Virus record (IMG/VR): IMGVR_UViG_3300031788_000072
Span: 1-32,473 of that record
Strand: one strand, 5' to 3'
DNA length: 32,473 nt
From: a virus
Part shown: positions 22,081-28,360 of the stretch, one piece after another
Position numbering within the stretch: position 1 is the stretch's first letter
Layout: each line of letters opens with the position of its first letter
Notes under the pieces: generated by a model
The model's database searches: none
The model's input: only the letters and a program-made list of their open reading frames with translations
What the model was told of the DNA's origin: nothing
Made by a program: the position numbers and the translations under genes

Positions 22081-22617
22081 TTATCGGTATTGAAGCTTTA
22101 ATAGCCTCCACCGATAATTGTCCATGACTTGCGTGCCATCGTCTATTCTTTTCACACATTCTATAATTTCTTCTACGCTTGAGTAGATGTATTTATGGGG
22201 AATAGTACCCATAATCCAAAGCGGGCATTTAGTCTTACCTCCTTCTATAGCTAGAAAAATAGGCTTTTTCATACGATTAACGGTAAAAAATTCCTCTGCA
22301 CTTCCCCATGATGCTAATCGCGGGTCAATGTACATAATGATAAAATCACTAAGGTCGCAAATACGTAAATCGTCGTTACGAACTGCTTTCATTCTATCTG
22401 CCACTCTATCGTACTCCTCATTATCCATCCATTCCTTTAAGGCGGCACGAGCTTCTTCATCCTCTTTAACTTCATTTAAAAATGGTTTATGATATGGGTC
22501 AAAGACCGTTATACCTCTAGGGCATAATTCGGCCTTGACTTTGTTTCTCCAGTCTCTACCATCGGTATATTGCATACCACCGACAGTATAGACTTTACAT
22601 TTATTGAGAATTCCCAT
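22081..22617 (-). CDS. Nucleoside 2-deoxyribosyltransferase-like protein
   Basis: A 178-residue protein. The N-terminus KVYTVGGMQYTDGRDWRNKV matches the phosphate/nucleoside-binding opening of the NDT superfamily (VYLAGxM). ICDLSDFIIMYIDPRLASWG followed by SAEEFFTVNRMKKPIFLA is its D...GTxxE..A....KP signature, with the catalytic Glu at SAEEF. These enzymes move deoxyribose between bases or hydrolyse deoxynucleoside monophosphates. In phages related proteins may salvage or alter nucleotides. It overlaps the preceding gene stop by one base (TAATG). Confidence 0.75.
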   Translation of the reverse strand: MGILNKCKVYTVGGMQYTDGRDWRNKVKAELCPRGITVFDPYHKPFLNEVKEDEEARAALKEWMDNEEYDRVADRMKAVRNDDLRICDLSDFIIMYIDPRLASWGSAEEFFTVNRMKKPIFLAIEGGKTKCPLWIMGTIPHKYIYSSVEEIIECVKRIDDGTQVMDNYRWRLLKLQYR

Positions 22618-22946
22618 TAGAATCCGTCTGTATCATCGGTGTCGTCAACAATGTCAACATTGTTGTTAGCAATGTCCGCAACGGCTTGTACCAGCGTGGA
22701 AGGCTTGATATTAACGACCTGATAGACCACTGAGGGGCGTCCCATCTTTGTGTCGCCCTTTTCAGTCCCTACGACTTCGAGTTGTTTTTCGTCGATAGCC
22801 TTCTTAATTTTCAATTGGAGACTGACGCGTGAAAGCTGCACACCCTGCTTTTCCTTGAGGGTATTGATGGTGAAAGTCCCAGAGGGCCAAGTCACAGGCT
22901 TTACAGGACGACCGGGACGACGAGTTGAGGTATTTGATGTATTCAT
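22617..22946 (-). CDS. Small putative DNA-binding protein with AT-hook-like motifs
   Basis: About 109 residues starting MNTSNTSTRRPGRPVKPVTW. RRPGRPVKP (9-17) resembles an AT-hook core (GRP), and MGRPSVVYQVV lies near residue 68 in a winged-helix-like position after FTINTLKEKQGVQLSRVSLQ (possible HTH). The C-terminus is acidic and Asp/Asn-rich (NNNVDIVDDTDDTDGF). It is the first leftward gene from the divergence region, a natural place for a regulator. An upstream in-frame ATG (22964) lies inside the promoter spacer and is rejected. Confidence 0.72.
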   Translation of the reverse strand: MNTSNTSTRRPGRPVKPVTWPSGTFTINTLKEKQGVQLSRVSLQLKIKKAIDEKQLEVVGTEKGDTKMGRPSVVYQVVNIKPSTLVQAVADIANNNVDIVDDTDDTDGF

Positions 22947-22982
22947 ATTCCAGCATTCTAGCATTTCTTATACCTATGTCAA
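22947..22982 (-). promoter_or_regulatory. Strong leftward sigma70-like promoter with leaderless spacing
   Basis: Reading leftward: TTGACA (22982-22977), 16-nt spacer, TAGAAT (22960-22955), 8 nt, ATG at 22946. Perfect -35 and good -10. It would drive the left arm, and its position rules out the longer start at 22964. Confidence 0.68.
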
Positions 22983-23058
22983 CGAGTTTTTTAACACATT
23001 GTTTTTTAAAATTTAGCTTGACAAGGCTAAAAATACGTAATACTCTCTATACCATAGA

Positions 23059-23072
23059 ACGTTATATAACGT
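23059..23072 (+). repeat. 14-bp perfect palindrome ACGTTATATAACGT
   Basis: ACGTTATATAACGT equals its own reverse complement. Its half-site CGTTATATA recurs at 23,118-23,126 (inverse) and 23,152-23,160, giving an operator- or iteron-like set. Confidence 0.8.
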
Positions 23073-23114
23073 ACGATGTTATTATATAGCTTCGCAAAAG
23101 AATAAAAGAATTTA

Positions 23115-23163
23115 AAGTATATAACGGTTATCGGAGCGAAGCGTAGATAAACGTTATATACTT
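23115..23163 (+). repeat. 18-bp inverted repeat with mini-hairpin loop GCGAAGC
   Basis: Left arm 23,115-23,132 and right arm 23,146-23,163 pair with one mismatch; the 13-nt loop contains GCGAAGC at 23,136-23,142, a sequence known to form an exceptionally stable DNA mini-hairpin (GNA triloop). Confidence 0.8.
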
Positions 23164-23182
23164 ACCGAGCGTAGCGAGGTAA
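23162..23182 (+). repeat. Short hairpin with GCGTAGC core
   Basis: TTACC (23,162-23,166) pairs with GGTAA (23,178-23,182); the 11-nt loop holds GCGTAGC, again a GNA triloop. It shares the GAGCGNAGCG core with the neighbouring hairpin. Confidence 0.7.
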
Positions 23183-23260
23183 AGACAATGAACTAAAATT
23201 CATTAAATACTACGTTTAATATCATACTTTGGTTCTCTAAAGCAAGACAAATTTTAAGCA

Positions 23261-23297
23261 TTGACACCCTTACAATATCAGTGTAAAGTACCAAAAT
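23261..23297 (+). promoter_or_regulatory. Rightward sigma70-like promoter with leaderless spacing
   Basis: TTGACA (23,261-23,266), 17-nt spacer, TAAAGT (23,284-23,289), 8 nt, ATG at 23,298. It would drive the first gene of the right arm. Confidence 0.65.
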
Positions 23298-23588
23298 ATG
23301 ACACAAGAATCAGAATACCCCACGGAGCCTTCTTCACTTTCCATAATTTTCAGAATCGTGCTGGCTACGATAGTAATTTCAGCGTTTATTGGAGTTCTTT
23401 TGACGTTTTCATGGAACCAAATCGTACCACAAATATCACACTATCGAATCTCGCCGCTTGAGTATTGGCAGGGAATGCTTGCGATTTTTGTGTATAATAT
23501 TGTCTCGCTTTCAAGTATTCGTTCGATTTTGCAAATTTTGAATCACGGTGAGACCGTCATCGAGACTTCTGGATGCGCCTGCGAATAA
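23298..23588 (+). CDS. Small two-helix membrane protein
   Basis: A 96-residue protein starting MTQESEYPTEPSSLSIIFRI. Two hydrophobic spans are visible: about residues 15-36 (IIFRIVLATIVISAFIGVLL) and about 58-76 (GMLAIFVYNIVSLSSI), with a short soluble loop between. No signal peptidase site is obvious; the N-terminus is likely cytoplasmic. The C-terminus contains CACE. It is the first rightward gene, with a strong promoter, so it may be an early inner-membrane effector. The family was not recognised. Confidence 0.75.
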   Translation: MTQESEYPTEPSSLSIIFRIVLATIVISAFIGVLLTFSWNQIVPQISHYRISPLEYWQGMLAIFVYNIVSLSSIRSILQILNHGETVIETSGCACE

Positions 23589-23591
23589 TTA

Positions 23592-23625
23592 TTGACAAAA
23601 CGTTAAAAAGCATTAACGTCGATAC
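23592..23625 (+). promoter_or_regulatory. Leaderless promoter with overlapping inverted-repeat operator
   Basis: TTGACA (23,592-23,597), 16-nt spacer, TAACGT (23,614-23,619), 6 nt, ATG at 23,626. A 7-bp inverted repeat ACGTTAA (23,600-23,606) / TTAACGT (23,613-23,619) covers the spacer and the -10 box, so repressor control is plausible. Confidence 0.6.
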
Positions 23626-23703
23626 ATGATTAAGGTACAAATACCGTCTGCCGAAGAGTTCGACTTTAAATATATTAATCATCTTTATTCGTCCCAATTG
23701 TAA
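23626..23703 (+). pseudogene. 25-codon orphan N-terminus of the Rnl1-type RNA ligase
   Basis: The frame reads MIKVQIPSAEEFDFKYINHL then YSSQL and a stop. The intact ligase downstream has INTEEFDFKPC near its start. EEFDFK is shared, with almost every codon differing at the third position. The promoter with leaderless spacing sits directly before this mini-ORF, and the intact ligase has no such promoter. The best reading is that an HNH gene was inserted with a foreign ligase 5' end, leaving this relic. Confidence 0.55.
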
Positions 23704-23724
23704 ACAGACGGTGTAAATTTTAGT

Positions 23725-24312
23725 ATGACAAAAAAATGTAGTTCTTGTGGACAAGCTAAAAACTTAAAAGAATTCAAAAATGAGAAGCGCAACGTCGATG
23801 GCAAAATGGGCCAATGTCGAAAATGTGTTAACTCAATACGAAGAGCACGAAGAGCACGAAATATAACTCATTGCCAAGTAAAAGAAGCAGAATATAACAA
23901 AAAACAAGTCGATAGCGGATATTGTAATAATTACTATCATAGAACGAGAACTCCCCAAAACCGTTTAATTATGAGTTTTCGTTCATTACTGCGAAGATGT
24001 TTAAAAGGTCAAATAAAAAAATCAAAAACCAAAGATTATCTAGGATGTACCTTAGATGAGATTAAAATTTATTTAGAAAAACAATTTACAAAAGAAATGA
24101 ATTGGGAAAACTATGGAACCTATTGGCAGGTTGACCACATAATTCCTTGTAAAGCATTTAATTTTTCTGACGACGAACAAATCAAAAAATGCTACCATTA
24201 TTCTAACCTGCAACCATTACCAAAATCAGTAAACATTTCAAAAAGCGATAAATTACCAAACGGAAACCGAGCAAGGTTTATTATCCATGACAGCCGATAT
24301 ATCCAAAATTAA
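23725..24312 (+). CDS. Free-standing HNH homing endonuclease
   Basis: A 195-residue basic protein. The N-terminal zinc motif is KKCSSCGQAKNLKEF followed by GQCRKCVN. A basic helical middle (FRSLLRRCLKGQIKKSKTKD) leads to YLGCTLDEIKIYLEKQF and the HNH core: YWQVDHIIPCKAFNF (His pair), CYHYSNLQPLPKSVN (Asn) and ISKSDKL (His-site substitute). Its last codons overlap the first codons of the RNA ligase by 26 nt. Similarity between the ligase and the relic mini-ORF starts only 4 nt after the endonuclease stop, which places the insertion boundary. Confidence 0.88.
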   Translation: MTKKCSSCGQAKNLKEFKNEKRNVDGKMGQCRKCVNSIRRARRARNITHCQVKEAEYNKKQVDSGYCNNYYHRTRTPQNRLIMSFRSLLRRCLKGQIKKSKTKDYLGCTLDEIKIYLEKQFTKEMNWENYGTYWQVDHIIPCKAFNFSDDEQIKKCYHYSNLQPLPKSVNISKSDKLPNGNRARFIIHDSRYIQN

Positions 24313-25489
24313 TACTGAGGAATTTGATTTTAAGCCCTGTGTGTTCGCGGGTGACGCATGTGTTCTAATTCATCCTAAAAATATAGGAGCTAAATGGACA
24401 AAAGAAACCCTAATATATAGGTCTTCAATATGGCGTCTCTCAGATTGGTCGCCTATATCATTGTCGTTTAAGAAATTTTTTAACTTTGATGAGAGGAGCG
24501 ATATTGTTCCAACCCCGTCATCCATGAAGGGCGTCGAACTTATGGAAAAAGTCGATGGTTCAACCCTTATCGTTTCCAAATATAAGGGTGAGTATATCAT
24601 ACGTACTCGTGGAACTGTGGACGCATCCAAGCTTGAAAACGGTTTCGAAATCGAAATCTTGAAGCAAAAGTATCCTCGCGTTTTTACTTCTCTTCCCGGC
24701 GAAATAGAAACTTCACGAGAATCTTTGGTTTTCGAATGGGTTTCTCCTACTAACAAAATTGTCATCAGCTATGGTGACGAACCCGAGTTATATTTGACTG
24801 CGGTTATCGACCACAACGATTATAGTTTACGTTCTCAAGACGAGCTAGACTCTCGTGCGGTTAACCTTGGAGTTAAGCGTCCACGTCGTTTCAAGTTCAA
24901 TACTTTTGATGAAATGTTTGCTGCAATCCAAGCGCTAGACTACGCGAAGACTCGCGAATTCAACGCTCCACAAGAGTATCAATCTACTACTGGCGCACAA
25001 GCTGTTCCAGAGTTAGCTCGTGGATTCGAAGGATTCTGCGTGTACTTCGGTCGTGGACAGCATATTCGTAAGGTCAAGTCCGCATGGTATCTTGCACTTC
25101 ACAAGTTAAAGTCTGAATTGTCGTCTTTCGACAAGGTTCTTGATTTGTGGATAACCCTTGATTGTAAGTCTTTCTCAGAATTCTACGATTACGTTCTCGA
25201 AAATATCGACTACGAAATTGCCGAGCAGTCGCGTAATGACGCTTCTAAGGTGGCTGACGCTACCAAAGAAGTTGAGCGTATCATCGCGGGTATGCAAGCA
25301 TTTGCTGAAAGCATCAAACATCTCGCTATACAGTACGGTTTCCAAAAAGGACGTGCCGCACAAGCTAAGAAGATATTTGAAGCATATGGACAAACTAACC
25401 GCGCTTCTTATGTCTTCTCTATTTTGGATGGAAAGCAGTTGAGTCGTGATGCTGTTAAAAAACTATATTACCAAGTTCTAAAAAAATGA
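24287..25489 (+). CDS. RNA ligase, T4 Rnl1-like
   Basis: ATP-dependent RNA end-joining enzyme that in T4 repairs tRNA cut by host anticodon nuclease. The 400-residue product has motif I MEKVDGSTL (Lys88 as the adenylated residue), motif Ia IIRTRGTVDA, motif III ESLVFEWVSPTNKIV, motif IV GFEGFCVYF and motif V IRKVKSAWYLALHK. These match Rnl1 order and spacing, and the C-terminal all-helical domain (about 285-400) is the Rnl1-specific tRNA domain. Length is close to the 374 of T4 Rnl1. From about 24,520 on, codon choice becomes richer in CGT, GGT and C-ending codons than in the neighbouring endonuclease. Works with the kinase at 30,961. Confidence 0.9.
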   Translation: MTADISKINTEEFDFKPCVFAGDACVLIHPKNIGAKWTKETLIYRSSIWRLSDWSPISLSFKKFFNFDERSDIVPTPSSMKGVELMEKVDGSTLIVSKYKGEYIIRTRGTVDASKLENGFEIEILKQKYPRVFTSLPGEIETSRESLVFEWVSPTNKIVISYGDEPELYLTAVIDHNDYSLRSQDELDSRAVNLGVKRPRRFKFNTFDEMFAAIQALDYAKTREFNAPQEYQSTTGAQAVPELARGFEGFCVYFGRGQHIRKVKSAWYLALHKLKSELSSFDKVLDLWITLDCKSFSEFYDYVLENIDYEIAEQSRNDASKVADATKEVERIIAGMQAFAESIKHLAIQYGFQKGRAAQAKKIFEAYGQTNRASYVFSILDGKQLSRDAVKKLYYQVLKK

Positions 25490-25527
25490 TTGACGACTGC
25501 CGCACACAACCCGGTCGTATAATGCGT

Positions 25528-25575
25528 ATGAAAGTACCGCAGGTATTACATACACTTCCAAAATCAAATGCCTAA
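25528..25575 (+). other. 15-codon upstream ORF with perfect -10 box
   Basis: TATAAT (25,518-25,523) lies 4 nt before an ATG that opens MKVPQVLHTLPKSNA. Its stop overlaps the next gene start (ATGCCTAA). A near direct repeat CCAAAATCA/CCTAAATCA spans the junction. TTGACG (25,490) is 22 nt upstream of the -10, too far for normal spacing. It may be a leader peptide coupling to the downstream gene or only a chance frame. Confidence 0.3.
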
Positions 25576-26080
25576 ATCAGCCATACTCGAATTAACGTCG
25601 CTCTCTCCAGAAGAAGTTCTGGAAAGGGTAGAAACAGTGTTGCGTCATCAAGATAACGTAAGGGAGGGATGCGAGCTATTAGGCCGAAGGTTAATTAAGG
25701 AAGGAGAGATTGAATTGGGGGTTGACTTGATACGTAACGGGCGCGAGCATGATAACTCGAAGCTCCGTGGAGTTGAATTCTTGGGGCTAACTCAAGATAA
25801 AGACTCTGAACTTCTAAAGTTCGCTATCGCCCATCACCAGCAAGTAAACGCTCACCACCCGGAGTATTGGCATGGTATAGAGAATGTACCCGAATTGTTT
25901 CTGGCGGAAATGGTTTGTGATTGGCGTGCGCGTTCCATTGAATTTGGAAGCAATTTACGAGAGTGGATTAAAGACCACGCTTTAGATAAATACAAAATAC
26001 CTCCGAACGGTAAAACTTGCAAAAAGATTAAAGAGTTTGTAGATTTACTGTTAGAAGACCCTTTTAAACCTTTAAAATAA
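25568..26080 (+). CDS. DUF5662-like protein with HD-like histidine motifs
   Basis: A 170-residue helical protein. GREHDNSKLRGVEFLGL (about 56-72), FAIAHHQQVNAHHPEYWHGI (about 84-103) and EMVCDWRARSIEFGSNLREW (about 112-131) match, from memory, a phage/bacterial family (DUF5662). The spaced His-Asp, His-His and Asp residues look like an HD-type metal site, so phosphohydrolase activity on nucleotides is possible but unproven. It overlaps the next gene by one base (TAATG). Confidence 0.7.
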   Translation: MPKSAILELTSLSPEEVLERVETVLRHQDNVREGCELLGRRLIKEGEIELGVDLIRNGREHDNSKLRGVEFLGLTQDKDSELLKFAIAHHQQVNAHHPEYWHGIENVPELFLAEMVCDWRARSIEFGSNLREWIKDHALDKYKIPPNGKTCKKIKEFVDLLLEDPFKPLK

Positions 26081-26514
26081 TGAAAATGAAAGTTTGTAAT
26101 GAAATGATTGTGGACGTTCTAACGACATTAGCCATTCGTCGGAGAGCAGAAGAAATCTGGCTTGAAAAAGGACGCCCTTCTGGTATTGATGAAGAAATTT
26201 GGTTAGAAGCTGAACAGGATATACTTTATCCCGGTCCCCGATTAGTCGAAGGGCGATTTATCGACCCGCGTATTAAATTCTTAAAAGAAAAGCCTATTGG
26301 TAAGGATTCACGAACCTCTCACGAATTTTCTGATAGGAACATAATTTCTGACGGAGAAAGATACTACTATTGCCGTTATTGTGAGGGGTGGATTGAGGGG
26401 CAAATGTCTTACCGCCGAGAAGATACAATTGGTCCTTTATGTGGCAGGCGTGGGGAGGCTAGAGGGTGCATTCGGTGTAATAATGAGCTAGAGTTTTTTG
26501 GAATGTATTCCTAA
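26080..26514 (+). CDS. DUF2934-like domain plus cysteine-rich zinc module
   Basis: A 144-residue protein. IRRRAEEIWLEKGRPSGIDE followed by EIWLEAEQDI (about 18-47) matches the DUF2934 motif (IRxRAyElWeReGRPxGxxxeHWLeAE). The C-terminal half has CRYCEGWI and CGRRGEARGCIRCN, a four-cysteine zinc site. Function of DUF2934 is unknown. Start at 26,080 gives TAATG with the upstream gene; a second ATG two codons later is an alternative. It overlaps the ABC-GNAT gene by one base. Confidence 0.7.
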   Translation: MKMKVCNEMIVDVLTTLAIRRRAEEIWLEKGRPSGIDEEIWLEAEQDILYPGPRLVEGRFIDPRIKFLKEKPIGKDSRTSHEFSDRNIISDGERYYYCRYCEGWIEGQMSYRREDTIGPLCGRRGEARGCIRCNNELEFFGMYS

Positions 26515-27659
26515 TGGATATTGTTTTAAAATATCCTATTGTTCACGACGATTATACAGCCGTCGCAGAACAGATGTTTGACGTTCCCCATGTCGAGGAA
26601 AGTGTTTCAATTATAACTAATAACATTACTCCTCCTGAAAATTGGAACATAGGACTTATATACGGTCCAAGCGGTAGCGGTAAGAGTACCTTGCTGAAAA
26701 CTTTTGGTAAAATTCCTGAGTATGTGTGGGATGAATTAGCAGTAATAAGTAACTTCGATTACATAACTCCAGAAAAGGCAACAGAGTTATTTTGTGCTGT
26801 AGGATTTGGGAATGTACCCGCTTGGCTTCGTCCTTTCAAGGCATTAAGTAATGGGGAGCAGTTTCGATGTAATGTAGCTAGAGCGATGTCAGAGGAGAGC
26901 GAGATTATTTTAATTGATGAATTTACCTCGGTAGTAGATAGGAATGTTGCTAAGTCCGCTTCGAACGCTTTACAAAAGTACGTGCGTAATACTAACAAGA
27001 AAGTTGTCGTCGCTTCTTGTCACGCTGATATTATTGAATTTTTACAACCGGATTGGGTTTACAATCCTACAGAGGGACTGACTCACGTTTTACCGCGTGG
27101 GAGTCTTCGACGACCTGAAATTTCACTTAAAGTATTCCGAAGCAAATATGAAGCGTGGGAACTTTTTAAACACTATCACTATCTAAGTGCTGACATAAAT
27201 AAAGGGGCGCGATGTTTTTTAGTTACGTGGAATGATAATCCCGTAGCTTTCTCTGCCGCCCTCGCTCATCCTAATGCTTATAAAAAGGATTGCTGGCGCG
27301 AATCTCGTACTGTTGTATTGCCAGACTTTCAAGGATTAGGGATTGGAGTGAAAGTTTCTGATTATATTGGCTCCATGGTTAGGGCTGGAGGAGGAACGTA
27401 TTACTCAAAGACTATTCATCCTGCGATGATAGCGTATCGTCTCAAAAGTGAGAAATGGGTAGAAACCTCTCATAGCCGAAAAGTTAGAAAGCTGGATACT
27501 CGTGACAAAAAATGGCTTGTGTCAAACCGCTTCTGCTATTCATTTGAGTACGTGGGTGGCATGAGTTCTGCTACGGACGCGCAACTCTTTTGGGAGGAAC
27601 TGGATACGAAGAAGTCGAGGCTTCGATTAAAGGGCGAGAGGAAGTTCTTGACGGAATAG
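26514..27659 (+). CDS. ABC-type ATPase fused to a GNAT acetyltransferase-like domain
   Basis: A 381-residue fusion. The N-terminal ABC ATPase has Walker A GPSGSGKST (51-59), signature LSNGEQFR (111-118), Walker B IILIDEF (131-137) and switch His170 (ASCHAD). The C-terminal domain (about 205-330) shows HYHYLSADINKGARCFLV and RTVVLPDFQGLGIGVKVSDY with the acyl-CoA-binding QxxGxG (273-278) of GNAT enzymes. There is no membrane part, so it is not a transporter. It resembles the COG2401 type (ABC ATPase fused to predicted acetyltransferase). Mu Mom, a GNAT-fold DNA modifier, is a distant relative of this fold; DNA or protein modification is an inference. Confidence 0.82.
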   Translation: MDIVLKYPIVHDDYTAVAEQMFDVPHVEESVSIITNNITPPENWNIGLIYGPSGSGKSTLLKTFGKIPEYVWDELAVISNFDYITPEKATELFCAVGFGNVPAWLRPFKALSNGEQFRCNVARAMSEESEIILIDEFTSVVDRNVAKSASNALQKYVRNTNKKVVVASCHADIIEFLQPDWVYNPTEGLTHVLPRGSLRRPEISLKVFRSKYEAWELFKHYHYLSADINKGARCFLVTWNDNPVAFSAALAHPNAYKKDCWRESRTVVLPDFQGLGIGVKVSDYIGSMVRAGGGTYYSKTIHPAMIAYRLKSEKWVETSHSRKVRKLDTRDKKWLVSNRFCYSFEYVGGMSSATDAQLFWEELDTKKSRLRLKGERKFLTE

Positions 27660-27673
27660 AAAATCCGCCTAGA

Positions 27674-28360
27674 ATGGGAACCATGAATATTGCAAATAAT
27701 GAATTCGTCGAATTCCCAAAGATGCCTCGTCTGTCGAGGAAAATGTCGTTGACTGAAAAAATCGACGGTACGAACGCGTCTATTGTAATCACAGACGAAG
27801 GAGAGTTTTTGGTTGGTAGTCGTACTCGTTGGATTACGCCCGAGCAAGACAACTATGGCTTTGCTCGCTGGGCCTACGCTAATAAGGATGAACTTATGGC
27901 CCTAGGAGTCGGTCGTCATTATGGTGAGTGGTGGGGCGCAGGTATTCAACGTGGATACGGTCAAAAGGAAAAGCATTTCTCGCTATTCAACGTGGGTCGT
28001 TGGGTAGATACGCGCCCGCACGCTTATTTTGATTGGTCTCCCGTCATGCTCGGTGGAGCGGAAAGTCCACTATTTGTCGTCAACGGCGTAGTCTCTCCTC
28101 TAAAGGAAAAGCAAGAATATGCGCCTGCGTGCTGTAGGGTTGTCCCCATCCTTTACGAAGGCATGTTCGATACGGTACAAATCAAAAGAGTTTTAGACGC
28201 ACTCGTTTGTTTTGGTAGCGTGGCAATTCATAATGGTGGCGTGGTAGAAAATAATTTCCCCGCAGAAGGTATAATTGTGTATCATACAGCAGGAAACCTT
28301 TCCTTCAAAAAAACTATAGAACACGATGAAATCCCGAAATCAGCAATCAAAAAAATGTAG
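27674..28360 (+). CDS. RNA ligase family protein (second RNA ligase)
   Basis: A 228-residue nucleotidyltransferase-fold protein. Motif I is LTEKIDGTNAS (Lys29 in this start), followed by VGSRTRWITP (motif Ia-like), HYGEWWGAGIQRGYG (motif III), PAEGIIVYH (motif IV) and SFKKTIE (motif V). Compact size and EWWGxGIQRGYG are typical of small phage RNA ligases of the RNA_ligase superfamily, distinct from the Rnl1 type. A longer frame from 27,590 would overlap the upstream gene; the first ATG after its stop is 27,674, with 27,683 (MNIANNEF) an alternative. It overlaps the next HNH gene by 35 nt. Confidence 0.82.
   Translation: MGTMNIANNEFVEFPKMPRLSRKMSLTEKIDGTNASIVITDEGEFLVGSRTRWITPEQDNYGFARWAYANKDELMALGVGRHYGEWWGAGIQRGYGQKEKHFSLFNVGRWVDTRPHAYFDWSPVMLGGAESPLFVVNGVVSPLKEKQEYAPACCRVVPILYEGMFDTVQIKRVLDALVCFGSVAIHNGGVVENNFPAEGIIVYHTAGNLSFKKTIEHDEIPKSAIKKM

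Larger units (their letters stand above)
22983..23260 (+). other. Gene-free divergence region with nested inverted repeats (candidate origin/control region)
   Basis: No plausible gene lies between the leftward promoter and the rightward promoter. The region is AT-rich and contains a 14-bp palindrome, an 18-bp inverted repeat with one mismatch, and a second short hairpin. The motif CGTTATATA occurs in four orientations. TTGACA at 23,018-23,023 has only a poor -10 (TACTCT). It separates the two replichore-like arms, so an origin and/or early control region is inferred. Confidence 0.5.

Noticed and set aside
22079-22159. 27-residue N-terminal extension of the 78-residue protein
   Set aside because: It lies entirely within the deoxyribosyltransferase-like gene; the internal ATG 2 nt after that gene's stop is more plausible.
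22947-22964. Longer start for the putative DNA-binding protein (MLECWNMNTS)
   Set aside because: That ATG lies in the spacer of a good promoter and the added codons run over the -10 box; the ATG at 22,946 fits leaderless spacing.
23018-23053. Rightward promoter from TTGACA at 23,018 in the divergence region
   Set aside because: At 16-18 nt spacing there is only TACTCT or similar; better hexamers are too far away, and no gene starts near.
25490-25523. TTGACG plus TATAAT as a standard promoter
   Set aside because: The 22-nt spacer is too long for sigma70; the TATAAT may act with another -35 or be accidental, so it is only mentioned with the mini-ORF.
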